Shown: positions 6,630 through 15,356 of the stretch, piece by piece
Layout: every line of letters begins with the position of its first letter
Position numbering within the stretch: position 1 is the stretch's first letter
Source: Candidatus Solibacter usitatus
GTDB taxonomy: Bacteria > Acidobacteriota > Terriglobia > Bryobacterales > Bryobacteraceae
DNA length: 42,181 nt
Reading direction: 5' to 3'
Assembly (NCBI GenBank): GCA_016191645.1
Contig: JACPVQ010000161.1
Span: 1-42,181 of the forward strand
Program-made: the position numbers and the translations under genes
The notes under the pieces: generated by a model
Seen by the model: the letters and a program-made list of their open reading frames with translations, nothing else
What the model was told of the DNA's origin: nothing
Database searches by the model: none

Positions 6630-8669
6630 ATGAGGACTTTGTTGTTTCTCTTGGCCATGAACGCCGCTGTTGCAGCCGACAGGGCAGAAAAAGTAGAAGT
6701 GTTGCGCGACGAATTCGGCGTGCCGCACATTTTCGCGAAAACGCAGGAAGGGGCCGTATTTGCCTCCGGCTACGTGCAGGCCGAAGACCGTTTGGAAGAG
6801 TTGCACGTGAACATGCGCAAAGCGTTGGGAACCATGGCGGAAGCGTTCGGGGAAGGCGCCGCGGGGGAGAATTGGGTGCGGCATGACGGACGCCAGCGCA
6901 TGTGGGAGCACGCGCGCGTGGCGCAGGAAAAATATTCCGCCCTGCCCGCTCATGTGCGGCGGCTCATCGAAGCGTTTACTGCCGGCATCGCGCAGTACAA
7001 GAAGGAGAATCCGGGAAAATTGAAGCAAACGGATTTCCGCATTGAGCCGTGGCACATTGTCGCCTATGGCCGCTTCACCATTTGGCGCTGGCATGAAGGC
7101 GACGCCGGCGACGACCTGCGGCGCGCCGGCATACAGCCCGATCCGATTCCCTATCGCGGATCGAATCAAATGCTGATTGCGCCTTCGCGCACGGCAATGA
7201 AAGCGCCCATCGCCATCATCGATCCGCATTTAAGCTGGTATGGCGAAACACGCTACTACGAGATGCGCATTTACGGCGGGCAGAATCTGGCGTGGTCGGG
7301 CGGAGCGCGCGTGGGACTTCCGTTTCCCACGCTGGGTCACGGCCGTTACGTATCGATCGCCATGACGACCGGCGGACCCGATACCGGCGACTCCTTTGAA
7401 GAAACCGTGCGCGACGGCAAGTATCTGTTTCGTGGCGAATGGAAACCGCTGCGCGTGCGCAAGGAGCGCATCGGCGTAAAGCGCGGCGACCGCGTGGAAT
7501 GGACGGATCAGACCATTGAGTACACGCATCATGGCCCGCTGTGGGCGCACAAGGACGGCAAGGCGTATTCCATGGCAACGCCTTATGCAACCGAATACCG
7601 CTTAGTGGAGCAGGCCTGGAACATGATCACTTCGCGTAATCTGTTCGAGATGAAACGCGCTCTGGACATGAAGCAATACATGTCGCAGAACATCATGGTG
7701 GGCACGGTGGACGGCGACATTTTTTATCTGCGAAACGGGCGCGTACCCATTCGCGCGCAAGGCTGCGATCCAACCAAGCCGCAGGACGGTACCGGCCCGT
7801 GCGAGTGGCCGGGAATTCATGAGATGGCCGACCTGGTGCAGATTCACAACCCGCCGCAAGGCTATATGCAGAACAACAACACCCCGCCGTACTTCATGAT
7901 GAGGGAGTCGCCAATGACCGCCGACAAATGGGCGGCGCGGCCTTACCTCTATAACGGCACCCAGGCGGCGCATCAACGCGCGGCAATGACTTTGGAGCAA
8001 CTCGACAAGGCGCGCGGTGTGACGGCGGAGCAGGCGATCGATCTCGCTTTTTCGCCACAGGTGTTTCACGCCGAGTTGTGGCAGGACCGCATTCGCAAAG
8101 TGGACCCGGGCGCGAAACTGTTGATCGAATGGAACCGCCGCAGCGATGCCGATTCCCGCGGAGCGCTTGCATTCTATCTGTTTAAAATGGCGCTGGGGGA
8201 ACACAGCCGCGCGGTGGAACCGCCGGAGGCTTTGACCGACTCCCAAGTGCGCGCCGCACTGAAGAAATCCGAAGAACAATTGCGCGCGGAGTTTCCCGCC
8301 GATGCAACTTTTGGAACCTACTTTCGCGTGGGACGGCGAGGATCGGAACGGACGTTCCCTGTATCCGGCGGCACCCTAAGCCAGGCGGGCATGGCGACTC
8401 CGCGCGCCGTGACCTTTGAAAAGCGCGGGAATCTGATGGTTGGCACGGGCGGGCAAACACAAACACAGATCGTCGTGCTGAGCAAGCCTCCGAAGTCGTG
8501 GATGATCCTGCCGCTTGGCGAGAGCGACGATCCGAAGTCGCCGCATTTCGACGATCAAGCGGAAAAGCTGTTCAGCAAATCGCGCGCGAAGGATACGTAC
8601 TTTCTCAATCGTAAAGAGTTGGAGAAACACGTCACCGCGCGGAGGACGTTGGAGTTCGTGGCCCGATAG
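6630..8669 (+). CDS. Penicillin acylase family (N-terminal nucleophile) amidase, secreted
   Basis: A 679-residue protein with a signal peptide (about 1-16) and the penicillin/acyl-homoserine-lactone acylase layout. The small-subunit start is VEVLRDEFGVPHIFAKTQEG with GYVQAEDRLEELH, as in the family. The precursor cleavage site is at RGSNQ, so Ser178 of GSN would become the N-terminal nucleophile of the large subunit. It is followed by SRTAMKAPIAIIDPHLSW, the conserved IDPH region. Known members hydrolyse amide bonds of beta-lactams, acyl-homoserine lactones or other N-acyl compounds in the periplasm; the substrate here is not predictable. I start at ATG 6630 because it begins the signal peptide. 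The frame is open upstream through the divergent gene, which is not coding. No Shine-Dalgarno site is seen. Confidence 0.87.
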   Translation: MRTLLFLLAMNAAVAADRAEKVEVLRDEFGVPHIFAKTQEGAVFASGYVQAEDRLEELHVNMRKALGTMAEAFGEGAAGENWVRHDGRQRMWEHARVAQEKYSALPAHVRRLIEAFTAGIAQYKKENPGKLKQTDFRIEPWHIVAYGRFTIWRWHEGDAGDDLRRAGIQPDPIPYRGSNQMLIAPSRTAMKAPIAIIDPHLSWYGETRYYEMRIYGGQNLAWSGGARVGLPFPTLGHGRYVSIAMTTGGPDTGDSFEETVRDGKYLFRGEWKPLRVRKERIGVKRGDRVEWTDQTIEYTHHGPLWAHKDGKAYSMATPYATEYRLVEQAWNMITSRNLFEMKRALDMKQYMSQNIMVGTVDGDIFYLRNGRVPIRAQGCDPTKPQDGTGPCEWPGIHEMADLVQIHNPPQGYMQNNNTPPYFMMRESPMTADKWAARPYLYNGTQAAHQRAAMTLEQLDKARGVTAEQAIDLAFSPQVFHAELWQDRIRKVDPGAKLLIEWNRRSDADSRGALAFYLFKMALGEHSRAVEPPEALTDSQVRAALKKSEEQLRAEFPADATFGTYFRVGRRGSERTFPVSGGTLSQAGMATPRAVTFEKRGNLMVGTGGQTQTQIVVLSKPPKSWMILPLGESDDPKSPHFDDQAEKLFSKSRAKDTYFLNRKELEKHVTARRTLEFVAR

Positions 8670-8692
8670 TCTTTGCAAAAACCGAAGGGAAG

Positions 8693-8698
8693 TATACT
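8693..8698 (+). promoter_or_regulatory. Possible promoter of the decayed toxin-antitoxin pair
   Basis: TATACT at 8693-8698 follows TTTGCA (8672-8677) with a 15-bp spacer, and ATG 8716 is 17 bases downstream. The spacer is shorter than the usual 16-18 bp, so this is only a candidate. Confidence 0.35.
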
Positions 8699-8715
8699 CA
8701 TAATTGGAATCACAA

Positions 8716-8916
8716 ATGAGTGCACTGCGCCAGGTAGAGAGTTTATTGCCGGAACTCACTCGGTCCGAGAAGACCGAGTTGTTGAGGATGGTGGTGCAAG
8801 ACCTGGATGATTCATACCCTGGACTCGAATCGAATCCCAGCGTGTGTGGAGGGGCTTATGTCCGTTCTCATCGATTTGAGATCGAAGACCAGATTCTCGT
8901 CAATGAAAGTACTTGA
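8716..8916 (+). pseudogene. DUF433-type antitoxin remnant with internal deletion
   Basis: A 66-residue open frame. Its N-terminus (LLPELTRSEKTELLRMVVQDLDD, then PGLESNPSVCGG) resembles the start of long DUF433 antitoxins, where PGIE-TPGVCGG leads into the DUF433 core. Its C-terminus (AYVRSHRFEIEDQI) resembles their end. The core expected between CGG and AYVRSH, roughly 40-50 residues, is missing in frame. This comparison rests on remembered family sequences. The product probably cannot bind DNA normally. The TGA stop abuts ATG 8917 of the frameshifted toxin. An in-frame TTG at 8704 is an alternative start, but ATG 8716 is preferred. Confidence 0.65.
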
Positions 8917-9250
8917 ATGGCGCGCCTCTACGCCAACGAGAACTTTCCCGCGCCCGTCGTTGCGGCATTGAGAGAATTGGGTGACGATGTAACAACGGTT
9001 CGAGTATGGATTGGCGAATTGCGCAACTTCGGACGAAGAGGTGTTGGCGATAGCGGTTTCAAAGGGTCGCGCGCTTCTGACATTGAATAGAAAGCATTTC
9101 ATCGTCCTTCACCAAAGGGTGCGAGTTCATCACGGCGTTATTGTATGCAGCGTTGATGCGGATTTCAGCGGTCAAGCCAGGCGAATCCACGAAGCAATCG
9201 CGATTCAGGGCGATCTGACCGGCAGACTCATCCGCGTGAATCGTCCGTAG
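8917..9250 (+). pseudogene. DUF5615 (PIN-like) toxin gene broken by a frameshift
   Basis: The ATG frame from 8917 reads MARLYANENFPAPVVAALREL and then GDDVTTVR, the normal N-terminus of DUF5615 PIN-like toxins. It loses homology near base 9006. Homology resumes in another frame (YGLANCATSDEEVLAIA, then SKGRALLTLNRKHF), which continues to the stop at 9248-9250. A single indel of one or two bases near 9000-9007 explains this. The rejoined product would be about 110 residues, normal for the family, with the acidic residues (ADEN-like ANEN, SDEE) that usually form the PIN-like active site. It follows the decayed antitoxin without a gap, so the module appears inactivated. A sequencing error is possible. 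Confidence 0.75.
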
Positions 9251-9296
9251 GCCTCCTTGCTCGGCCGGTCTCATGCAAGTTGTATTCCCACACAAG

Positions 9297-9656
9297 TCAC
9301 AGCTTGAGCGGCCGTTTTCGAGTCTTCGCCGGTAAGAGCATTTCGACAAAAGCATAGCTGCCTGGCTTGGATGCATCTACGTTTTCTGCAATCTCGCGCT
9401 CGTAGCTGCGGACGATGGGCCAGATGTTCGAGCCGAGTACAACCAAACCAAGGCTTCGACCCAACAGGTTTTGTTGGTGCTTGATGTTTTGATCGGAGGT
9501 GACCAGCACGTCGAACGCCGCTGCTTCGGCGCTGCTGAGAAGCTCTCCGTTCTCAAGTTGAGAAGGCCAGTTCATTTCAGCCATCGTTCGGACCACATGA
9601 TTGCGCAAGAAGTGGCGTACCCCTGCCGGCACGTTTTTATCAAACAGGATGCGCAA
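9297..9656 (-). CDS. DUF5615 PIN-like toxin (intact)
   Basis: A 119-residue protein starting MRILFDKNVPAGVRHFLRNH, the characteristic DUF5615 beginning (LFDEN-like, here LFDKN). It has AAAFDVLVTSDQNIKHQQNL in the middle, where the family's TxDxxF/L acidic motif lies. These proteins belong to the PIN-like nuclease fold and are usually paired with DUF433 antitoxins; toxicity is inferred from the family. The usual second acidic residue (DEN) is DKN here, a possible active-site change. The start codon is TTG at 9654-9656 and overlaps the end of the antitoxin gene by 17 bases. It faces the decayed pair tail to tail. Confidence 0.85.
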   Translation of the reverse strand: MRILFDKNVPAGVRHFLRNHVVRTMAEMNWPSQLENGELLSSAEAAAFDVLVTSDQNIKHQQNLLGRSLGLVVLGSNIWPIVRSYEREIAENVDASKPGSYAFVEMLLPAKTRKRPLKL

Positions 9657-9876
9657 CGGAATGACTCATGGCGTAATCCAGGATCGCTTCCACCAGATCC
9701 TGGGAGATCTCGAACTGATCGGAGATTTCAGACGCGGTAAGGCCATACTCGAAGTTATCGACTATTGCGCTCACGGGCATCCGCGTACTGCGCAGGACAG
9801 GTGCGCCGCCATGGACGTGAATGTTGGTTTCAATCAACGGGCACCGAGACCAGTCGATACGAGGTTCCTTTGCCAT
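9640..9876 (-). CDS. DUF433 antitoxin (intact)
   Basis: A 78-residue protein of the DUF433 family. It shows IHVHGGAPVLRSTRMPVSAIVDN (the usual G-x-PVIRGTRIPV motif), then a winged-helix-like region GLTASEISDQFEISQDLVEAILDYA. DUF433 proteins act as DNA-binding antitoxins for PIN-like toxins such as the one overlapping downstream. I choose ATG 9874-9876 because GGAG lies 7 bases upstream; a TTG six bases earlier is possible. Together with the toxin it forms a two-gene unit transcribed toward the decayed copy. Confidence 0.87.
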   Translation of the reverse strand: MAKEPRIDWSRCPLIETNIHVHGGAPVLRSTRMPVSAIVDNFEYGLTASEISDQFEISQDLVEAILDYAMSHSVAHPV

Positions 9877-9906
9877 CGGCAAACTCCGATACCATTATTC
9901 CACTTC

Positions 9907-12801
9907 CTACGCTCGCAGATGCGGCTTCAAAAACCGCCCCGTATGCGACGCCTTGCACGCGGCGATTTCCTCGGGCGTACCCGTCACCACCACTTCGCCG
10001 CCGGCGTGACCGCCCTCCGGCCCCAGGTCGATCACATGATCCGCCGTCTTGATGACGTCCAGGTGATGCTCGATCAGCAGCACCGTATGCCCGGCGTCCA
10101 CCAGTTTGTTCAACGATTCCAACAGCCTCACGATGTCCGCCAGATGCAGTCCGGTCGTCGGCTCATCCAATATGTACACCGTGTGCTTGGAGCGTTGCAG
10201 CTTGCTCAACTCCGTGGCGATCTTGATGCGTTGCGCTTCTCCTCCGCTCAGCGTCGTTGCCGATTGCCCTAACGTCAGGTACCCAAGCCCCAGGTCGTTC
10301 AGCACTTCGATTTTCTTGCCCACCGCCGGTTCACCCGCAAAGAATTGCGCGCCTTCCTCCACCGGCATGTTGAGCACGTCGTCGATCGTCTTGCCGCGCA
10401 CGGTCACGTCGAGAGTCTCGCTGTTGAAGCGCGCGCCTTTGCACGCCCCGCACGTCACCTCCACGTCGGGCATGAAGTAAAGTTGCGTGGTGATCGCGCC
10501 CTCGCCCTGACATTCCTCGCAGCGTCCGCCCTTCACGTTGAAGCTGAAGCGGCCCGCCTTGTAGCCGCGCTCCACCGACAGCGGCGCCTGCGTGAACAGA
10601 TCGCGAATGTTGTCGTAGAAGCCGATGTAGGTCGCGGGATTCGACCGGCTGTTGCGTCCAATCGGCGATTGGTCGATATTCACTACCTTGTGAACATGCT
10701 CCATGCCGTCCACGCCATCGTGCTCGCCGGGTAGCGTTCGCGTGTCGACCAAGCGTTTCCACAGCGCCTTATAGAGAATCTCGTTGATGAGCGTGCTCTT
10801 CCCCGAGCCCGAAGCCCCGGTAATCGCAACCATTGAGCCGAGCGGAAATTTCACGTCCACACTTTTGAGATTGTTCTCCCTGGCGCCGCGCACCAGCAGA
10901 GCTTTGCCATTGCCCTTGCGCCGCCGCTTGGGCGTATCGATGCGCCACTTCCCGGATAAGAACTGGCCCGTCGGCGACGCCTTGCACGCCAGCAAATCGC
11001 CGAGACTTCCCTGCACCACCACTTCGCCGCCATGCACGCCGGGCCCCGGGCCCATCTCCACCAGATGGTCGGCGGCGCGGATGGTGTCCTCATCGTGTTC
11101 CACCACGATCACGGTGTTGCCGATGTCGCGCAAGCTTTCCAGCGTCGCGATCATCTTCACATTGTCTTTTGGATGCAGTCCGATACTCGGTTCATCCAAC
11201 ACGTAAAGCATTCCCATCAACCCGGAACCGATTTGCGTCGAGAGGCGAATGCGCTGCGACTCGCCGCCCGAAAGCGTGCCGGAGCGGCGGTTGAAGCTCA
11301 GATAATCAAGGCCGATTCCCAGTAGCAGTTTCAGTCTGCCCCGAATTTCGCCCAGCACCTGCCGGCCCGCATCCGCGCCGCGCCCGGCCGTTTTGATCGT
11401 GCCGAGAAACTCGTGCAATTCGTCGAAATGCAGCTGCCCCATGTCGTGGAGCGTCTTGCCTTCGATGGTGAACAGCAGCCTGGTTGCCCGCACGCGCGCT
11501 CCCTTGCAATCGGGACACGTGTGCTCCACCATCACCTTGTCGAGCCACGCTTCCCAGGTGGAACTAGCCTCGCCCCGCTGCCGGTAGCGGCGATATTGCC
11601 GCTCGATGCGCCGCGCGATGCCGCCGAAGCCGACCTCTTTGCCTGCGTTCTCTTCGCGTTTGATCTTTGCCTCGGGCGGCACGGATACCACGATCTTCTT
11701 GCCGTCCAGACCTTCCAGAATGCACCGCCGCACTGTCTCGGAAAGCTTCTCCCACGGAGTGTCGAGCGAAAAACGAAGCGCCTTCGACAGGCTGTACATG
11801 ATGCGCCCATCCCATGTGTCGGGGTTGTATTTGAACGCCTCCTTGACGAAACATCCGCCGGCGATACTGCGCTTCGGGTCGGGCACAAGCAACTCCGGAT
11901 GCGTCAGTTTATGTACGCCAAGCCCGCCGCACGTGCGGCACGCGCTCTCGGGATTGTTGAACATGAAGTACTCGGGCTGAATGTCGCCATACACCAGATG
12001 ATGCGTCTTGCTGCACAGGCCGCGGTAGAAACGTTCCGCCTCCGCCTTGCCTGCGCCACTCACAATCTCCACCTGTAGCAGCCCATCGCCGATCAGAAGC
12101 GTGGCGGCAATCGACGCCTTGATTGCCTTCTCATGCTTGCGGCTCGCCACCAGCCGGTCCACCACCGCATCCATGTTGCGGATCTTCGTTTCGTCCAATT
12201 CAACCTCGGCGGAGATATCGACTCGCTTGCCGTCCACAATGAGAAAGCGGCAGCCTTTCTTGCGCACTTCGGCGAGGACGAAATCCAGCTCTTCGCCGTA
12301 CTGTTGAAAGACCGGAGCGCGCAGTTCCACCACGGCGTCCTTTGGCAGGGCGAGAATCGCTTCCAGAATCTGGCTCGCGGTCCGGCTGGGCACCGCTTCG
12401 CCACTGCGCGGACAGTGCGGTTCGGCGATGGTTGCATAGAGCAGATTCAGGTAACTCGCAATGTCGGTCATTGTGCCGACGGTGGATCGCGGATTGCTTG
12501 CGATGGTCTTCTGCTCAATGGAAATCACCGGGGAGAGCCCGTACACGAAATCGACATCGGGCTTGGCAACTTGAGCTACGAATCGTTTGGCGTAGGTCGA
12601 GAGCGATTCCATGTAGCGGCGCTGCCCTTCGGCGTAGATGGTGTCGAACGCCAAACTCGATTTGCCGGAACCCGAAAGCCCCGTTACTACGATCAGCTGA
12701 TCGCGCGGAATCTCCACCGATATATTCTTGAGGTTGTGTACCCGCGCGCCGTGGACGGCGATCGTCGTGCGCGCCGCGGCACGGCCGGATTTACTTGCCA
12801 T
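9907..12801 (-). CDS. UvrA-family excinuclease ATPase (probable paralogue)
   Basis: A 964-residue UvrA-type protein, the damage-recognition ATPase of nucleotide excision repair. It has two ABC modules. Walker A motifs are GLSGSGKSS (about 41-49) and GASGSGKST in the second half. Signatures are [14 protein letters not shown] and [15 protein letters not shown], and Walker B motifs are [11 protein letters not shown] and [11 protein letters not shown]. The UvrB-interaction region (about 130-240) is present, unlike in Deinococcus UvrA2. The C-terminal zinc module is intact (CEECQGEG and CGACKG). The first zinc module is unusual: the first CxxC is replaced by CSKTHH, while the second pair (CRTCGG) remains. 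CPRSGEAV also lacks one Cys of the usual CPxCG. These differences suggest a paralogue rather than the housekeeping gene. Its start overlaps the nucleotidyltransferase gene by 11 bases. Confidence 0.9.
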   Translation of the reverse strand: MASKSGRAAARTTIAVHGARVHNLKNISVEIPRDQLIVVTGLSGSGKSSLAFDTIYAEGQRRYMESLSTYAKRFVAQVAKPDVDFVYGLSPVISIEQKTIASNPRSTVGTMTDIASYLNLLYATIAEPHCPRSGEAVPSRTASQILEAILALPKDAVVELRAPVFQQYGEELDFVLAEVRKKGCRFLIVDGKRVDISAEVELDETKIRNMDAVVDRLVASRKHEKAIKASIAATLLIGDGLLQVEIVSGAGKAEAERFYRGLCSKTHHLVYGDIQPEYFMFNNPESACRTCGGLGVHKLTHPELLVPDPKRSIAGGCFVKEAFKYNPDTWDGRIMYSLSKALRFSLDTPWEKLSETVRRCILEGLDGKKIVVSVPPEAKIKREENAGKEVGFGGIARRIERQYRRYRQRGEASSTWEAWLDKVMVEHTCPDCKGARVRATRLLFTIEGKTLHDMGQLHFDELHEFLGTIKTAGRGADAGRQVLGEIRGRLKLLLGIGLDYLSFNRRSGTLSGGESQRIRLSTQIGSGLMGMLYVLDEPSIGLHPKDNVKMIATLESLRDIGNTVIVVEHDEDTIRAADHLVEMGPGPGVHGGEVVVQGSLGDLLACKASPTGQFLSGKWRIDTPKRRRKGNGKALLVRGARENNLKSVDVKFPLGSMVAITGASGSGKSTLINEILYKALWKRLVDTRTLPGEHDGVDGMEHVHKVVNIDQSPIGRNSRSNPATYIGFYDNIRDLFTQAPLSVERGYKAGRFSFNVKGGRCEECQGEGAITTQLYFMPDVEVTCGACKGARFNSETLDVTVRGKTIDDVLNMPVEEGAQFFAGEPAVGKKIEVLNDLGLGYLTLGQSATTLSGGEAQRIKIATELSKLQRSKHTVYILDEPTTGLHLADIVRLLESLNKLVDAGHTVLLIEHHLDVIKTADHVIDLGPEGGHAGGEVVVTGTPEEIAACKASHTGRFLKPHLRA

Positions 12802-13732
12802 CGCGCGTCCTCTCCAGATAGACGAACGCCTGCTCCTGCACCATGACGTTGCTTCGTTTCGTGAGTTGCGCGGCGATCGACGCTTTGCCGATCAGTCCCT
12901 GATCCGCGAGATACTCGCAGGCCGTGACCACTCCTTCCATGTTGAAATTCCTTTTGAAGTGAGCCTCGATCTCGGTGGACGACCGCGCTTCCCCCACCTC
13001 GCGCAAATGCTCCAACAGCGGACCGAACAGCGCCGGCGCGCGCCGCGCCAGATAATCGTCGATGGCGTCCAGCGCGGCCTGCACGTTCTTCTTCGTCTTC
13101 TTTGCGTTCAGCAACTCGGAATAAATGGTGCGGAAAAACGCCGGATTCAATTTCATCGCCTGCGGAATCACTTCGCGATCGGCCAGCAGGCGCGCGCCGA
13201 TCACTTCAATCCGCGCCAGCGGAGTGGCCGCGTAAAGAATCCATAGAGACGTGTAGTCGAGGTCGCCGCGCGTGACAAACCATTTGTGCGCCTTGTCCAT
13301 CGGCAGCAGTGCCTGTGTTGCCGCCGACAACAGTTGCACTTGCGTGTCGCGCTCGCCGATTTCGTGCAGCCGCGCGCACAGCGCCTCGATCGTCTCGTCG
13401 TGCGTATAGAGCAGCCGTCCCTTTGCCAGCAGCGAATGCAGAAACGAATTTCGCACCGACCCTTCCACCGCTTTCCGGAACTCCGCGCGGGGCATGAGAA
13501 AGGCGTGAACATTCACTCCGCGCGAGTTCAGCGACAAGTGCCCGGACTCGACCTTCTTATCGTCGATCGTCACCAGTGCCAGATCGATATCGGATTTCGC
13601 CCACACGGCATCGTATGACAAACTGCCGCAGAGAATCGCCGCCAGGATAGACCGGTCCTCGCGCACCTGGGCGATCAGTTCGTCCAGCGCTTCCGTGAAC
13701 TTCTTTTGAACGGGCCCAGTTGAAATACTCAC
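12791..13732 (-). CDS. Nucleotidyltransferase-domain protein (polymerase beta/MNT type)
   Basis: A 313-residue cytoplasmic protein. Its N-terminal domain carries the nucleotidyltransferase motif [20 protein letters not shown] (residues 35-54), with G36-S37 and the metal-binding Asp48 and Asp50. The central part (about 110-230) is helical, as in kanamycin-nucleotidyltransferase or MNT-like proteins. The last 80 residues ([27 protein letters not shown]) look like a small helical or winged-helix domain. The target could be a small molecule, RNA or protein; none can be assigned. The GTG start at 13730-13732 is the only one giving the full N-terminus, and no Shine-Dalgarno site is evident. Its 3' end overlaps the UvrA-like gene by 11 bases in the same direction, so the two are probably co-expressed. 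Confidence 0.78.
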   Translation of the reverse strand: MSISTGPVQKKFTEALDELIAQVREDRSILAAILCGSLSYDAVWAKSDIDLALVTIDDKKVESGHLSLNSRGVNVHAFLMPRAEFRKAVEGSVRNSFLHSLLAKGRLLYTHDETIEALCARLHEIGERDTQVQLLSAATQALLPMDKAHKWFVTRGDLDYTSLWILYAATPLARIEVIGARLLADREVIPQAMKLNPAFFRTIYSELLNAKKTKKNVQAALDAIDDYLARRAPALFGPLLEHLREVGEARSSTEIEAHFKRNFNMEGVVTACEYLADQGLIGKASIAAQLTKRSNVMVQEQAFVYLERTRDGK

Positions 13733-13922
13733 ACGAAGGAAAGGAATAATATCGTATCAAGTTCACCGCCGCGCAAAATGCGCTTCAAGGTTTACAGCCG
13801 GATTAAGCCCGTTTCGCTTCGCATGCGTGACGGTCTCGAATCGCCTTGGAGAGCTTTGCGGATAGTTTGAAAGAGTGGCAATGCGGCAGCTTGTCCCAGG
13901 CGCCGCGTGATACAATCGCGCC

Positions 13923-14726
13923 GTGGTTCGAACTTTTTTCTTTCTCGCTGCAACCGCCTTCGCCGCCGATCCGGTGGGCATTCCCATTTGGCCGGATGCC
14001 AATTTGCCCGATCGCGAGGGCATTCAAATAGGTCCGAACGACAACATCCGTCGTGTCCACGATGTCACGCGACCCACCATCACTCCGTTCCTTCCCCCGG
14101 CAGGCAAAGCAAATGGCGCGGCGGTCATCGTGCTGCCGGGCGGCGGTTGGCGCATTCTTGCTATCGACAAAGAAGGCTACGACGTCGCGAAGTGGCTCAA
14201 CACGCTTGGCGTGGCGGGCTTTGTCGTGAAGTATCGCGTCATGGCGACCGGCAAAACCGCGGCCGCCGATCGAGATGAAGCCAAACGCAACGGCGTCCTC
14301 GATTCGCTGGAGGCCATCCGCATCGTTCGCTCGCGCGCCAAAGAGTGGGGCCTCGATCCAAAGAAAATTGGCGTCACCGGTTTCTCAGCGGGCGGCTATC
14401 ATGCCGCTTACGCCGCCATGCAATTCAATTCTGAAAACAGGCCCGACTTCGCCGCCCCCATCTATCCGGCGGTTCCCGAAAAGTTGGATGTCCCCACCAA
14501 TGCGCCGCCCATTTTTCTGGTCGCCGCCGACGATGATCGCCTCACCGCGGCTGGAAATTCCGTCCCCATTTACCTGGCTTTCAAGACCGCGAAAATCCCC
14601 GCGGAAATGCACATCTTCGCCAAGGGCGGGCACGGATTCGGCATGACAAAATCCGGCGCACCCACGGATTCCTGGCCGGAGCGTTTCGCCGATTGGATGG
14701 CCGGACTCGGCGTCCTGAAGCGGTAA
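13923..14726 (+). CDS. Secreted alpha/beta hydrolase (esterase/lipase-like)
   Basis: A 267-residue protein with a short signal peptide (about 1-15, AATAFAAD). It has an alpha/beta-hydrolase fold: oxyanion-region PGGGW (72-76), nucleophile elbow GFSAGG with Ser155, an acidic residue in AADDDRL (Asp204/205) and His237 in GGHGFG. The start of the mature protein (IPIWPDANLP) and the layout match the carbohydrate-esterase/BD-FAE-like group often annotated as xylanase-associated esterases. It probably removes acyl groups from plant polysaccharides, but that is inference. The GTG start at 13923 lies 6 bases after TACAAT (13911-13916) with no Shine-Dalgarno site, suggesting a leaderless mRNA. The GNAT gene starts 4 bp downstream. 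Confidence 0.85.
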   Translation: MVRTFFFLAATAFAADPVGIPIWPDANLPDREGIQIGPNDNIRRVHDVTRPTITPFLPPAGKANGAAVIVLPGGGWRILAIDKEGYDVAKWLNTLGVAGFVVKYRVMATGKTAAADRDEAKRNGVLDSLEAIRIVRSRAKEWGLDPKKIGVTGFSAGGYHAAYAAMQFNSENRPDFAAPIYPAVPEKLDVPTNAPPIFLVAADDDRLTAAGNSVPIYLAFKTAKIPAEMHIFAKGGHGFGMTKSGAPTDSWPERFADWMAGLGVLKR

Positions 14727-14730
14727 AGTA

Positions 14731-15336
14731 ATGATGCTCCCTGACGGTTACCATGACCTGCCCGAAGGCAGAGTAGCTGCGGTTGTAACGTATCTGGAAA
14801 TGCGCAGCCGTCCACCGGTCCGTCCGGTCCCTGCCGTTGAGGCGGTTGCCATTCGCCGCGTCGAGAAGCCCGACGTAAATTCTTATCGAGATCTGTTCCG
14901 GGCCGTCGGTGAGCCGTGGCTCTGGTTCAGCCGCCTTCACCTTCCCGACGCCGAACTTTCGGCCGTGCTCCAACATCCCCAGGTGCAGGTCTATGTGCTG
15001 GAAGCCGCGGGCGTCGCCAAAGGCCTGTTGGAACTCGACAGCCGCGAGGAGGATGGCGTCGAGATTTCATTCTTCGGCCTTCGTCCGGACATTGTGGGCA
15101 AAGGCGCGGGCCGCTTGTTAATGGATTTCGCAATCCGGCAGGCATGGTCTGAAGATTGCGGGCGGCTCTTCCTGCACACCTGTACTCTGGACCATCCCGA
15201 TGCTTTGTCGTTCTATTTGCGCTCCGGATTCAAACCCTACCGCCGCGCCGTGGAAGTTTTTGAAGATCCGCGGCTCACCGGACTGGTGAGTCCGAACGCG
15301 GCGAGTCATGTCCCTGTCATCATGCCGATGCGCTAG
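14731..15336 (+). CDS. GNAT-family N-acetyltransferase
   Basis: A 201-residue acetyltransferase-like protein. The acetyl-CoA binding motif A is visible as LRPDIVGKGAGRLLMDFAIRQA around residues 112-134, with the R/Q-x-x-G-x-G/A pattern in VGKGAG. It is followed by LHTCTLDHPDALSFYLRSGF, the usual motif B with FYLRxGF. The first 60 residues (PEGRVAAVVTYLEM and a Pro-rich linker) precede the domain and are not recognised. Target is unknown. ATG 14731 lies 4 bp after the hydrolase stop, so they form a likely two-gene unit. Alternative start: the adjacent in-frame ATG at 14734. Confidence 0.85.
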   Translation: MMLPDGYHDLPEGRVAAVVTYLEMRSRPPVRPVPAVEAVAIRRVEKPDVNSYRDLFRAVGEPWLWFSRLHLPDAELSAVLQHPQVQVYVLEAAGVAKGLLELDSREEDGVEISFFGLRPDIVGKGAGRLLMDFAIRQAWSEDCGRLFLHTCTLDHPDALSFYLRSGFKPYRRAVEVFEDPRLTGLVSPNAASHVPVIMPMR

Positions 15337-15356
15337 GTTTGCGCGATGATAGAGAC

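Noticed and set aside
6597-7229. Upstream extension of the GH105-like gene to a 712-residue frame
   Set aside because: It is antisense to the acylase gene. The signal peptide and an AAGGA ribosome site place the start at 6596.
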